Positions 37,390-47,644 of a DNA stretch of 64,000 bases are shown piece by piece. The DNA is from Knufia peltigerae (lineage: Eukaryota; Ascomycota; Eurotiomycetes; Chaetothyriales; Trichomeriaceae): contig JAPDRN010000015.1 of the NCBI GenBank assembly GCA_030247855.1, positions 124,001 through 188,000 on the forward strand. The letters run 5' to 3'. Both the position numbers and the translations under genes were made by a program. Under the pieces are notes generated by a model, which was not told the origin of the DNA, ran no database searches, and saw only the letters and a program-made list of their open reading frames with translations. Every line of letters begins with the position of its first letter. Position 1 is the first letter of the stretch.

Positions 37390-38055
37390 TCAAAACCTCC
37401 TCCACGCATCTCTGGTCCTCGTCGCCCACATTCCAGGACCCCATCCGTCAAGAATGACTTCATCCTGTACGCTCCTACTCCAGATCTTCCAGCTCGACTT
37501 CTTCTCCCCCTCTCCAGGCTGCCCAGACGCAATCTGTTGCTCGACCTTTTTCAGACTCTCCTTGCCGTCGTCGAGCAGTCTCTCCGTGGACTGTTTGATG
37601 TCTTGCACTCCGGCTCTCGCATCCGCGCTCGCCTTTTCGATGCGGTCCCTCCACTCTCGGTCCTCTTGGTCTCGTGCCTCGAGTTCCCGGAGCCACTTCT
37701 CCCTCTTCTCTGCCGTCTTCTTCTCGTCCAGCGCCGATTCAAAGGCCTTACGCTTGATCCGCTCGTCCTTGTAGAAGTAGCTCCCGGCCACCAGGGCCAG
37801 CAGCGTGAAACCCTGCGCGTAGATACGTGCTCGGAACATGCGGTTCGTCTGGTGGTGGTCGCCGGCCCGGATCGACCGCGTCGCCATCCACAGGGCATAA
37901 CACGTCGCGGCGCACCCGACGGGGATCAGAGGTTCCTGTCTGATTTTCCGCCAGAACTTCTGGAAGCGTGATTCTTCGAAGAACTCATTGTCGAAGCTGC
38001 TGGGTACGCTGGTCTCGGAGAGAGGAGAGGGCTCGGTAGCGTTCGGATTGGACAT
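37390..38055 (-). CDS. RCF1: Respiratory supercomplex factor 1 (HIG1 domain)
   Basis: Inner-mitochondrial-membrane protein that helps join complexes III and IV and assemble cytochrome oxidase. A single frame of 221 residues begins MSNPNATEPS. The HIG1 domain (about residues 42-100) has two transmembrane helices around PVGCAATCYALWMATRSI and GFTLLALVAGSYFY. Between them is the Rcf1-type signature Q-x5-R-x-R-x3-Q. A long charged coiled coil (KRKAFESALDEKKTAEKREK onward) follows, as in other fungal Rcf1 proteins. The C-terminal 30 residues are less typical, and a small unrecognised intron there cannot be ruled out. Confidence 0.9.
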   Translation of the reverse strand: MSNPNATEPSPLSETSVPSSFDNEFFEESRFQKFWRKIRQEPLIPVGCAATCYALWMATRSIRAGDHHQTNRMFRARIYAQGFTLLALVAGSYFYKDERIKRKAFESALDEKKTAEKREKWLRELEARDQEDREWRDRIEKASADARAGVQDIKQSTERLLDDGKESLKKVEQQIASGQPGEGEKKSSWKIWSRSVQDEVILDGWGPGMWATRTRDAWRRF

Positions 38056-38839
38056 CTTTTTTTTGTGTTCGCGAAGTACACGGGAGGAAACAAGGTAAGT
38101 AATATATATGTTGTATCAACCCTTTCGACTGTTTTGTTCAAACTGTGTCTTGGCTGCCGATAAGGTACTTGCTGCGCAGTGAAGGAATATAACACGGTGC
38201 GCAACTTTAGAGATGTGAGAGTCGTGACGTCGATATGCAGGTCTACTCGGGGTTGTAGGGGTTCAAAGGCTCGTAATTTCTTGAATGCTATCAAGTATGT
38301 CCTTTCCTAGGGACGACTTCCTCGAGTAAGTATGCCTTGAGAAAAGAAGAACAGTGATTGAGCTTCACGGTTATGAAGAGTGGTTCGCTGGTATTTCTTC
38401 CACCACAGATGGATGGAGCCCACTCGATCGCCGAAAAGAAACCCGAATTGAAAGGACAAGGCTGCACCACTGGTACTGTAAGTATTTCCCTCAGCCTCGC
38501 CACATCTGCATGAGCTACGATATCGTCAAGGGCTGCCGTCCCTCAACCCCTCCCCTCAGGCCCTTATGCGACCTTTTATTTACAAGTATAGTTACCAACA
38601 ACTAGATTGTACATAGATCCAAAGTGTTGTAGCATCAGGCCCTAACAGACAATGGCGCAGTAATTCCGTTGCTGCCCCTCGCGCCCTTTGGGAGATGCGG
38701 TGTGTGCGGAGAGCTCAAAAGAAATTTTGTTGACGGAGTCACTTCTACGAAAACTCCCAAAAATTCTCAATTCTTCCCAGTAGACAAACCACGTAACTTG
38801 CTCGCTGGAGACCAAGAACGCTGGATTTGCTCGTCCACC
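38056..38839. other. Divergent promoter region of RCF1 and threonine dehydratase
   Basis: About 0.78 kb. The threonine dehydratase frame stays open upstream to about 38669 but lacks an ATG there, so this part is treated as leader. A separate 5' exon encoding a mitochondrial presequence could lie here; I could not identify one. Confidence 0.5.
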
Positions 38840-40540
38840 ATGGACGCTGCAGACTCATCAGTCAACGGGACAACGACACCCACCCCCTCAACTCCGAAAA
38901 GAACCTCAGGCCTGGCCCTGACAGAGTACACTGCAGCTCCCACTCCTCCCTCTGAACGAGCAGATACGCCCACGTACAATGTGCCACAAGACTTCCTACT
39001 GCCCAGTGGCTACCCTGACTACCTACGACTCATCCTCACCTCCCGGGTCTACGATGTCGTCTCCGAAAGCCCTCTCACACACGCCGTCAACCTTTCCAAC
39101 CGCCTAGAGTGCAAGGTCCTTCTGAAACGGGAGGATTTGCTGCCAGTCTTCTCGTTCAAACTGCGAGGCGCGTACAACAAGATGGCACATCTGCCACCAA
39201 AGGTCAGCTGGAAGGGTGTCATTGCATGCTCCGCCGGCAATCATGCGCAGGGCGTTGCCTATTCTGCGCGACATCTCAAGATCCCAGCCACTATTGTGAT
39301 GCCCTCGGGGACGCCCGCAATCAAACACATGAATGTCAGCAGAATGGGTGGAAGCGTGGTGTTACATGGACCAGACTTTGACTCTGCGAAACAACACTGT
39401 CACGATCTGGAAAAGCAATATGGCTTGACCAACATACCACCGTTCGACGACCCTTATGTCATCGCCGGGCAGGGTACCATAGGAATGGAATTATTGAGGC
39501 AAACGTCTCTGCAAAAGCTACAAGCCATCTTCTGTTGTGTTGGTGGGGGTGGTTTGATCGCAGGTATCGGTGTCTATGTCAAACGGATAGCACCCCACGT
39601 CAAGATCATTGGGGTGGAAGCATCAGACGCCAATGCCATGGTTGAATCGTTGAAGCGCGGCAAAAGGGTAATGCTGAATGATGTTGGCCTCTTTGCGGAT
39701 GGCGCGGCAGTCAAGACCGTGGGTGAGGAGACTTTCAGGATATGTCAAGAAATAGTCGACGAGGTAGTCCAAGTCAGCACCGACGAGATCTGTGCCGCTA
39801 TCAAAGACGTCTTCGAAGACACGAGGTCGGTCCTGGAGCCGGCCGGTGCATTGTCGCTGGCCGGTCTGAAGAAATGGGTCTCTCAGAACCCTTCGGCAGA
39901 TGCGAGCAGAGAGCTGGTGGCTGTGGCCAGCGGTGCGAACATGAATTTTGACAGACTGAGATTTGTCGCGGAGCGTGCCGCTCTCGGTGAGCAGAAAGAG
40001 GCTCTCCTGACCGTCACCATTCCCGAGAGGCCAGGCTCGTTTGCACAACTGGTCGAGGCAGTGTTGCCTCAAGCTGTGACGGAATTCGGCTACCGACTTT
40101 CATCGCAAGCTCAAGCACACGTCTTGATGGGTATCTCAGTTTCCTCCGCGGGTGCGAGAGCCAAGGAATTGGACTCACTCTTTGCCCGACTCTCGGGCGA
40201 GGGTATGACCGCGAGAGATATCTCAAATGATGAGCTTGCTAAGACTCACATCCGATATCTGGTCGGTGGGCGGACCGACGTCAAGGACGAACGATTATAC
40301 ATGTTTGAATTTCCAGAGCGGCCCGGTGCCCTTTTCAAATTTCTCCAGACAATGCGGCCAGGTCAAAACATCAGCCTGTTTCACTATCGGAACTACGGCG
40401 GCGATGTGGGCAAAATTCTTGCCGGCATTCAATGTCCAGAGTCAGAGAAGGGTGAGCTGGAGGGCTTTCTCAAAGACATCGGATATCCCTTCACTGAGTG
40501 TACAGACAGTCCGACATACAAAATGTTCCTACGCAGTTGA
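38840..40540 (+). CDS. ILV1: Threonine dehydratase (threonine ammonia-lyase), biosynthetic
   Basis: PLP enzyme converting threonine to 2-oxobutanoate and ammonia, the first step of isoleucine synthesis. The ATG at 38840 in a good context (CCACCATGG) gives 566 residues. The PLP lysine is Lys107 in [12 protein letters not shown], and the phosphate-binding glycine loop is [12 protein letters not shown]. Two C-terminal ACT-like regulatory repeats start at [12 protein letters not shown] and [12 protein letters not shown], the expected sites of isoleucine/valine feedback. The first 50 residues are Ser/Thr/Pro-rich rather than a classic presequence. An upstream exon or alternative start is therefore possible. 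Confidence 0.93.
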   Translation: MDAADSSVNGTTTPTPSTPKRTSGLALTEYTAAPTPPSERADTPTYNVPQDFLLPSGYPDYLRLILTSRVYDVVSESPLTHAVNLSNRLECKVLLKREDLLPVFSFKLRGAYNKMAHLPPKVSWKGVIACSAGNHAQGVAYSARHLKIPATIVMPSGTPAIKHMNVSRMGGSVVLHGPDFDSAKQHCHDLEKQYGLTNIPPFDDPYVIAGQGTIGMELLRQTSLQKLQAIFCCVGGGGLIAGIGVYVKRIAPHVKIIGVEASDANAMVESLKRGKRVMLNDVGLFADGAAVKTVGEETFRICQEIVDEVVQVSTDEICAAIKDVFEDTRSVLEPAGALSLAGLKKWVSQNPSADASRELVAVASGANMNFDRLRFVAERAALGEQKEALLTVTIPERPGSFAQLVEAVLPQAVTEFGYRLSSQAQAHVLMGISVSSAGARAKELDSLFARLSGEGMTARDISNDELAKTHIRYLVGGRTDVKDERLYMFEFPERPGALFKFLQTMRPGQNISLFHYRNYGGDVGKILAGIQCPESEKGELEGFLKDIGYPFTECTDSPTYKMFLRS

Positions 40541-40850
40541 TCACCTGGGTGGAATTGGTGTTGGAAGGCAACTCAAAAAGCATATGCACATAGTGATGAT
40601 ACCCGTATGATAATAATGAGGATACTTTTGGAGGTTGCGAATATTCGTGCAATTCGTGTGTGCTTTTAACCATTAAAAACGTGGCGCACGTGACAACGAA
40701 ATATATATTTTGCCATTTGTTTTCCTGTTCTGTTAATACATATAACACGACTTTAAAATCACCCTTTACTTCGTACTACAGCGAGTTTGAGCTATCGACG
40801 GTGCCGCATTCGCCTCTCTTGATTAAGCAGGACTATCATGATTCTTAGGC
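40541..40850. other. Short intergenic region, no gene seen
   Basis: AT-rich 3' flank of ILV1 and promoter of the next plus-strand gene. Nothing recognised. Confidence 0.6.
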
Positions 40851-42836
40851 ATGGAACTAAACACCGCTCGTATCGATGGAGGAGCCCAGGATGATGTGCC
40901 ATCTGGGAGAATTCAACCCCATTATCTACCGTCAAGCCAGCCACCTAGACAGCCACACGACGATGCACGGACAGAATATGCACTCTTCGACCGGGAGAGT
41001 CTCACGTCAATCTTCGCGGATCTGCCATTTGCGCAGGGCGACAATGCAGAAACATACTTCACACGCCCGAATAGGTATTTTGGATCAGCTTCAACCTGGA
41101 AATCATGGACGGAAGAGGAGAGATCGATAGCACAAAGTATAGACGCTTTACACGGCCGAGATCTGGGCATACACCTTTTCAATTCATTTGCGCTCAAACG
41201 ACACGCACCAGACGTAAAACAGACAGGAAGAGGCCGCAAGCGGAGCCGAATTACGAAAGGCAAAGACCGAGCAAACTCTGCCGTGTCTACAGACCACGAG
41301 GCGGAGAGATCACCACCGCCAGAAGACCCGGATACCGCCATGCTTTCGATACCAAAGCATTGGACTGCTTGGCCGCTGCCTCCTGACAAGGTCCCTAGAG
41401 AAGAACTTCTTCCAACGGCTAGAGTTGGCACTGGATTTCGGTACAACCTTGACGCTCGACCAAGTGCAAACCTCGAACACTGCCTCATCGCGCATACAAC
41501 AAAACTTGCACGAGACAAATGGGAGACACGGCAATGGGACAACATATCCTTAGAATCAAGGGTCAATTTCAAACCTCGCGCAATCAACCCTGTGTCGAAA
41601 GTCGAAGACAGTGATGATACACCGGAGAATGACGCTTCAGATGCTCAGGGATTTGAGACGGAAGAAGCGCGGTCCTCTTCAGAGGATGCTCACTTTCCCA
41701 TGTTCTCCTCTCGAGCCTATTCAGCATCAGAGTCACCAGACCCCAAAAGAGGCAAACTCATGGCTGAAGGTGGAGATGACCAGAGCTTGGTCAACGACAA
41801 ACCTGTACCCCTTGCAGATGACGACAAGGCTGGGCAATATTTCCTTCCTAGTGCGAGACATGTCCTGTCCAAGCTTGATGATCTACTCCTTGGTCTACAC
41901 AAAGCGCGGTATGCCTATGCGTCGAAGCCGGACGGAAAGAGCAGGCAAAGGTCCTTGAACACGTCCGAGGAAAGATCTAAGAGCACCAGTCTGCGCAGAA
42001 CCAGCTCCCGCTCCGCAATTCGCAAGGGTCGGCCTCGAAATTCATCGCCTGCGGCAAGAGACTCATCCAACTTTTCTTCCATGTCCCGGATGTCTGTGGG
42101 GAAAGCACGACAACTCTCTGAGCTTGGCCTACGCGACTGGAGTGACGTTGTGGGCATGGCGTCGCTTACTGGGTGGGATCCTGCCGTCGTCGAGAGAGCA
42201 AGTGAGCGCTGTGGGCGATTGTTCGGAGAAAATATGCTGTTCCGCGTCTTCCACGAAGGTGACGCCAAAGAAGGCGAGGAACCACATTTCACAACCCAAG
42301 TTGCCGTCGAAAGCGAGGTTTCCGAAGAGGCGAACGACGGAGATTTTGCACCAGTATTGCATAGTTGTCCGCACGAGTCCTGTCCCAGGCGCAGTGTCCC
42401 TTTCCGAAAAACGTCCCATCTACAACAGCATCTGAAAGAGGTCCATGTCGCAGGTGGAGGAAGCGCGACTCCATCTCGGCTCGGTCTGTCAGCATCAAGA
42501 AGCACAAGTGTCGACTTTAGTGACGTCGACGTCGACATGCTCGCACATCCGGACGTCATAATATGCCCCATTCCCGGATGTAAACGTGGTCAGAAGCCAT
42601 TCTCCACAGGCAGAAGGCTCTATGAGCACATCAAGAGAATTCACCCTGATGTCGATGTGAAGAAGGTAAAACAAATGGAAAGCAGGAGACGTGGGGAGCG
42701 CAGAGGGAGATGGTCCAAAGAGAAAATCCGTCAACGAAGCCTCAGCCAGCGGAGAGCGGATAGTAGAGAGGATATTGGAAAGGAAAGTCCTCTGAAGCTA
42801 GATGATGATGATGATGATGATGACGACGACGTCTGA
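40851..42836 (+). CDS. Rrn9-domain protein with C-terminal C2H2-like zinc fingers
   Basis: Single exon of 661 residues. The N-terminal third resembles Rrn9, an RNA polymerase I upstream-activation-factor subunit: DLGIHLFNSFALKRHAP, then HWTAWPLPPDKVPRE. The middle is acidic and Ser-rich. Near the C-terminus are two C2H2-like modules: CPHESCPRR...HLQQHLKEVH (about residues 504-530) and CPIPGCKRG...YEHIKRIHP (about 565-595). A basic stretch and a run of ten Asp encoded by GATGAT/GACGAC repeats end the protein. Likely nuclear; a role in rDNA transcription is inferred from the domain. The combination with zinc fingers is noteworthy. Confidence 0.78.
   Translation: MELNTARIDGGAQDDVPSGRIQPHYLPSSQPPRQPHDDARTEYALFDRESLTSIFADLPFAQGDNAETYFTRPNRYFGSASTWKSWTEEERSIAQSIDALHGRDLGIHLFNSFALKRHAPDVKQTGRGRKRSRITKGKDRANSAVSTDHEAERSPPPEDPDTAMLSIPKHWTAWPLPPDKVPREELLPTARVGTGFRYNLDARPSANLEHCLIAHTTKLARDKWETRQWDNISLESRVNFKPRAINPVSKVEDSDDTPENDASDAQGFETEEARSSSEDAHFPMFSSRAYSASESPDPKRGKLMAEGGDDQSLVNDKPVPLADDDKAGQYFLPSARHVLSKLDDLLLGLHKARYAYASKPDGKSRQRSLNTSEERSKSTSLRRTSSRSAIRKGRPRNSSPAARDSSNFSSMSRMSVGKARQLSELGLRDWSDVVGMASLTGWDPAVVERASERCGRLFGENMLFRVFHEGDAKEGEEPHFTTQVAVESEVSEEANDGDFAPVLHSCPHESCPRRSVPFRKTSHLQQHLKEVHVAGGGSATPSRLGLSASRSTSVDFSDVDVDMLAHPDVIICPIPGCKRGQKPFSTGRRLYEHIKRIHPDVDVKKVKQMESRRRGERRGRWSKEKIRQRSLSQRRADSREDIGKESPLKLDDDDDDDDDDV
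42801..42831. repeat. GAT/GAC trinucleotide repeat in coding sequence
   Basis: Seven GAT units followed by three GAC units encode the terminal poly-Asp tract of the Rrn9-domain protein. It is a likely site of length variation between strains. Confidence 0.9.
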
Positions 42837-43259
42837 ATGGGTGGGATGATGGGACGACGCCCGAGTTTTGCATATTCACATTCTGGAATGTCTTGGTTTG
42901 GAAACGGTGCATCGGTTGCGAGCAAGTCGATGGACACCAGGCAAATGAGCAACCTTTTCCCCATATACTGTACTATGAAGCATTCAATGACTCTAGTCTT
43001 TTCGTATTGCGTTAAGTGCCCATATCACATGATAATAAGGCTGAACACTGCTAAGCCATGGGAGATGCACACCTTGAATGCTATGAAGTGTGCGTTGACC
43101 TCATTTCCTTGTACCCCGGATTAGATAATCAAAATCCGCCACAACTGTATCGAGAGGCTTGAAATCTGCATTAGTCAGAACATTCGAATACACTCTTCCT
43201 GTAGTATTCCTGTCAACTTAACGAACACCAATCTTCGTTCTGTGTATACCCACCATCCC
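42837..43259. other. Intergenic region, no gene seen
   Basis: Promoter and 5' leader of the downstream Zn2Cys6 gene. No notable element was recognised. Confidence 0.55.
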
Positions 43260-46112
43260 ATGGCAGCAATGCCTTCCCAAAGAGAGAAAGTGTCTGTGGT
43301 AGCCAGAGGCGGAGGGGCTGCTGGACTCAAGCAGATGCGCAAGGGTACAAAATCATGTCTCGAGTGTACGTATTTTCTTGTTTGCGATCCTGAACTCTCC
43401 TGATGGAAATGCTATTCCGACACTCCTTTGTTGTTTCTGACCAAACCGTAAAAAGGTCGCCGTCGCAAGATCAAATGCAGTTATCCAGAGCCATCTCAGG
43501 AAGACCCTGCCTCGACAGCTCTGGCCGACCACGGCTCAGCCTCGGAATCTGGCTCAAGCCTCGTATGCAATGAATGTAAACAGCATGGCCGACAATGCCG
43601 AGTGCAGGGATTCGTCGCTTCAGAAACCATTCCACCTGCAGGCGAGGACTCGGTAAACAATGACCCACGATCAGGACGGCCATCGGCGCGAATCTACAAG
43701 CGGCGAAGGGATATCAACGACCTCGATCCCGGAGAGTTCACGAGGCAAAACAGGTCGCGGATGGATATTCAGGTCAACCGGATGGACTCAATGGTGGAAA
43801 GACTTGCGCGAGAGCAGGATGGTCCATGGCAACCAAATTCTACTTTGCAATTGTTCAAGAGCCTAGGTCTTCCCGATATCGATGGTGCGGGACTCGCTGG
43901 CCGTTCGGAGGTCAGTGGTCTCGATGACCCTGGCTCTGCGTCTACGCAAGATCCACAACTGAAACCTACAACCGCCAATACTCTACTGAATTCAAGGATT
44001 CCTGCGGAAGATGAAGCCAGGAAAACGAGTCCTCTTCTGACTCAGCTTTTCAACAATGAAATGGTGGGTATCTGAACTCTCCTTCAAACAGAATGCGGCG
44101 TATCGAACGTTCAAGACTTACGACTTATCTAGCTTGCACAACGATGCATATCTCCTGCAATAATCACCGAGAAGGTTCAGGTATTGACATTCTCCGATTT
44201 GACCTCCGACATCAATGCTGCTTCAGATGCAGAAAAGTTGCGCTCTACCATCTCTACGGAGCCATACCTGTTGAAAGTGGTTGAAATCTCGACACACTGG
44301 TGGGTTGCCTGGCGTGACCAAACCTTCGCCCTCCACGAGGTATTTTTCAACCCTAAAAGCCACCAGGTTTCGGGCGACGACACATCTTCAGAAAGTGGTA
44401 CAGTCTCGAATGGCGACTCCCCTGGCAGCACTACTAGCTGGCCACATAAAGAGATCAAACCAATATCGTTGCGCGATTTCGTCCAGGCCAAATTGGCCGC
44501 GAATGATGCTGTCTCCATTGGCACAGCCTTGCTTTGCATTGCGATGTCGCTGCGAGATCTGCGGGCTGGTGTTGATGATGTGGAGCTCAACATTTCCACG
44601 GCTCCGGCTGAGCTCACCGAGCGTATTGTTCTTGCCGTCGACACAGTCCTGTTGTCTCCATCTGCGGACCCTGCTTACATGAAAGACTCTGGCCTGCTCC
44701 TGTTATACATGATGCGAGCCAAAATTTACGCCGAGGCGAATCAGCTGAGAAAGTCCTGGCTTTCAATTCGGCAAGCCATTGAAGTGGCGAGGGAGAGTGG
44801 ATTTACCGATGCCTTGCCCTTCCAGCAGGACGGGGAAGTCCCTTTGCTAGACGAGGCTCACGTCTCTAGCATTCTCCACCGTCAACGATGGATTGGCTCA
44901 ATACTCGAGTTGGACCGACTAATGAGCTTGGTTCTTGGATTTCCTCATGCTCAAGACGACAAATTCTCAGATCATCTGGCTCTTGACGTCCTCCGGGGCA
45001 ATGTTATTGCAGCCACTGGCGACAGTAATGGGTGTGTGCCTGTGGACCTCAGAATGCGCGCGTTCAGGAGGGTGGTCGCAGTGATTGCAGGTCGTGTGAA
45101 TGATCGCAACTCAAGCAATCAGCCTGATGATTCGAGGTATAACACGACAATGTGCATTCAGTCGACTCTTGATGAGGCGGCCGCTGGTATGCCTACATAT
45201 TGGTGGGATGTTGATTCACACATGAACTACACGGATCCATATGTGTCATATCAACATCTTATGGCGCAGATGTGGTTTTGGCAGGTCCAAGCGTTCCTGC
45301 ACCTACCCTTCATGTTGAAACCTCTTCCGGATGGGTCGGGTAAACTTTCTGAAGCTACTCAAAACAGTCCCGACTCTTCGATCGACCCATACGAGCCAAG
45401 TCGCCAACTTTGCCGCCAGGCCTGCCTTGGAATGCTTCGTATTTTCTACCTGCTGCGCTCTGATCCATCTCTGGCGGTATATATTTGTCCTTGTGAGGAT
45501 TTCCAGGGCGTTTTCTGCGCCTGTATACTCATGGTGATGGTAATTTTCCGCTTGTCACACTGTCCATCCTCTCATGGCTCGCCGGAGCTTGTTATCGACA
45601 GCGTCAGGGAAGACCTTGACCTTATAGAACAGGTCAAAGACATATTTCGCTTCAGGGCGAAACATCTCAATGGCGGAATCGGGAAACAAGGTTTCAAGGT
45701 GCTCGACGAGCTGGGAGGATTCTTGGATGACTACCTCAGTGGCACGGAACCACAGAAAAGAACAGTAGTTCTGCCTTACTTCGGTGCCATCCGCCTTGAG
45801 ATGAAGTCGCTTTCAAATGCACCACTCGCAGAGTCTCTGGCTCTCGACGGCGATACACCATATCAGGATAACAACGTTATACCTCGAGATATGCCTGGAA
45901 CTGAAGGTGCATCCCAGGGGCAGCCCCTCGGCCCACCGCAAACCCTGCTGGCGAAAGATTGCGAGAATTTTGATGATCCAAGCTTTCAATTTCCTTTGCC
46001 AGATACCGATGCTGACTGGGATCAGTTCTTGTTTGGGGACGAGTTGAATAGAACGTGGGATCTCTCTATACCTGAATGGGCATTCGACAATGATGCTTCA
46101 CAACTCACATGA
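43260..46112 (+). CDS. Zn2Cys6 transcription factor with long zinc-cluster loop
   Basis: Predicted nuclear regulator of 897 residues. Exons 43260-43365, 43456-44063 and 44133-46112. The zinc cluster is Cys33, 36, 43, 73, 76 and 83, but the loop between the third and fourth cysteines is 29 residues (Ser/Glu/Ala-rich) instead of the usual 5-9. The first intron splits the Cys36 codon after its first base. A basic segment (YKRRRDINDLDP) follows. The third exon encodes a long helical fungal-TF middle-homology-like region, then an acidic C-terminus (DTDADWDQFLFGDEL) that could activate transcription. The target pathway is not evident from its neighbours. Confidence 0.87.
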
Positions 46113-46243
46113 TTACACTATTCAGAATGAACGAAAATACTATGAAAGACAAAAATGATGCCTGAAAATGGCTGAAAAACACTCATATGATCCTCGACCG
46201 ACATGTAGTACAGGCTTACTCGACCATCTCGCCCATAGCCAGC

Positions 46244-47173
46244 TCATCGACTCTCGAGTACTCGCGCCCTATCTCTGAAGCCGCTCGACCGCCTCAACCA
46301 TGTTTGGAAATCCTGCATCTCTGGAAATTTGGTTTTGAATTCGTCTGGATTACCACCGAAGCCCTCCTGCTTGAACCAATTGAACATGACACCGAGTTGT
46401 TCGTGCAGGATGAATTTAATCAGGCGGCCGATGACAGGGTATGTCTCAGGCATATCCATCCCAACCACGCGTTTGAAGATATCATTGGCTTGCTGCAGGG
46501 TGAGCTCATCCGTGGCAAGGCTGATGCTTCGCCCGGTATACGACCCCGGATGTTTAAAAATGTCTGCGGCCAAAATGCCAATATCGATCGAAGACACAAG
46601 CTGTAATTTGGTGTTTGGCTCATTCAATCTCCACATGGCCGTGAATGCTCGACCAAGAAAATCAGGGGTCAAGTTTTCCATGAAAGCAACTGGCCGAATT
46701 ATGGTCCACTGCATCTGATGTTCGGGACGCTGACACACTGCTTTTAAGTGGGTTTCGATGTTGAATTTGGAAGCAAAGTGCTTGATTGCCGTGGGGTCGC
46801 GATCCGATCGCTCAGGCCCGCCTCGATCTGCGGAAGTGTATACAAAGTGGTTGACACCATGCGCTGCCGCGGCGTCGACAAGAGCTTCCCCTTGTTGTTG
46901 TTCTATTGTTGGCCGAATGGGTACCTGGACACTGAAGACGCCATGGAAGGGCTCTTTGCAAGATTGAAAGATCGCATTACAATCATTCAGGTCGCCTTGG
47001 AGAACGCTGACGTTGGGTTTCTGAGCGAGTGCCTGGGCCTTTGCGCTCTTGGTATTGCGAGTAAGCGCAACAAGGTGAAAGGGTGGATTTGGCGGAGAGT
47101 CCAGCAAAGCAGACAGAAGGGCACCGCCTTGTTTTCCAGTTGCTCCTGTGATCAGTATGCGCTTGAGTGACAT
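46244..47173 (-). CDS. NmrA-like NAD(P)-binding protein
   Basis: Atypical short-chain-dehydrogenase family member of the NmrA type, which binds NAD(P) and acts as a redox sensor/repressor or as an isoflavone-reductase-like enzyme. The ATG at 47173 (MSLKRILITG) gives 309 residues; the upstream in-frame opening is only TTG. The dinucleotide-binding loop GATGKQGGALL sits at the N-terminus. VYTSADRGG and TIIRPVAFMEN are typical of the family. The YxxxK catalytic pair of true SDR enzymes is not obvious. It is convergent with the Zn2Cys6 gene, 131 bases away. Confidence 0.9.
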   Translation of the reverse strand: MSLKRILITGATGKQGGALLSALLDSPPNPPFHLVALTRNTKSAKAQALAQKPNVSVLQGDLNDCNAIFQSCKEPFHGVFSVQVPIRPTIEQQQGEALVDAAAAHGVNHFVYTSADRGGPERSDRDPTAIKHFASKFNIETHLKAVCQRPEHQMQWTIIRPVAFMENLTPDFLGRAFTAMWRLNEPNTKLQLVSSIDIGILAADIFKHPGSYTGRSISLATDELTLQQANDIFKRVVGMDMPETYPVIGRLIKFILHEQLGVMFNWFKQEGFGGNPDEFKTKFPEMQDFQTWLRRSSGFRDRARVLESR

Positions 47174-47644
47174 TCTGAGTACCGTGTTACCAGAGCTCAA
47201 ACGTTTCCCTTAGGAACATCACTTGAAATTCTCAGAGGGAATGTTTTCGCATCTTTTATACAGATCCTCTTTGGGTATCTTACCATCAGATTGGAACAGC
47301 GTAAGGACAACATTATGGCCCTTGTTTTCGTCCGCGTGCGTGATAGGGTCCAGAATACAAGTGCTGATTACTTCCTGTGCGTAATATAAGCGTCATTGAA
47401 ACGTCAAGTACTTGACGAAACGATTTTCCAACTGGTTTCTTGCACCGTGATGTGCCTTCCGTTGAGGATGGATTTGGTCCGCTACGTCTGTGCCCGTAGG
47501 TCGATTCATCCGTGGTAGACGCATTATGTAATCCTCGTCGGTGGATTTGCTGCCGAGCTCCGTGTGACATTCAGTTCGCTCCAAAACATTTTTTGCGCAT
47601 GCATCGCGACACTGTCAAGCCACTGACTACGAGCATGCAACTCC
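47174..47644. other. Divergent promoter region of NmrA-like and tyrosyl-tRNA synthetase genes
   Basis: About 0.47 kb with no recognised coding exon. Small minus-strand frames have no motif. Confidence 0.6.

Noticed and set aside
47365..47395. Possible third copy of the MITE-like terminus (GTGCGTAATA)
   Set aside because: Only about ten matching bases and no second end nearby; consistent with chance.
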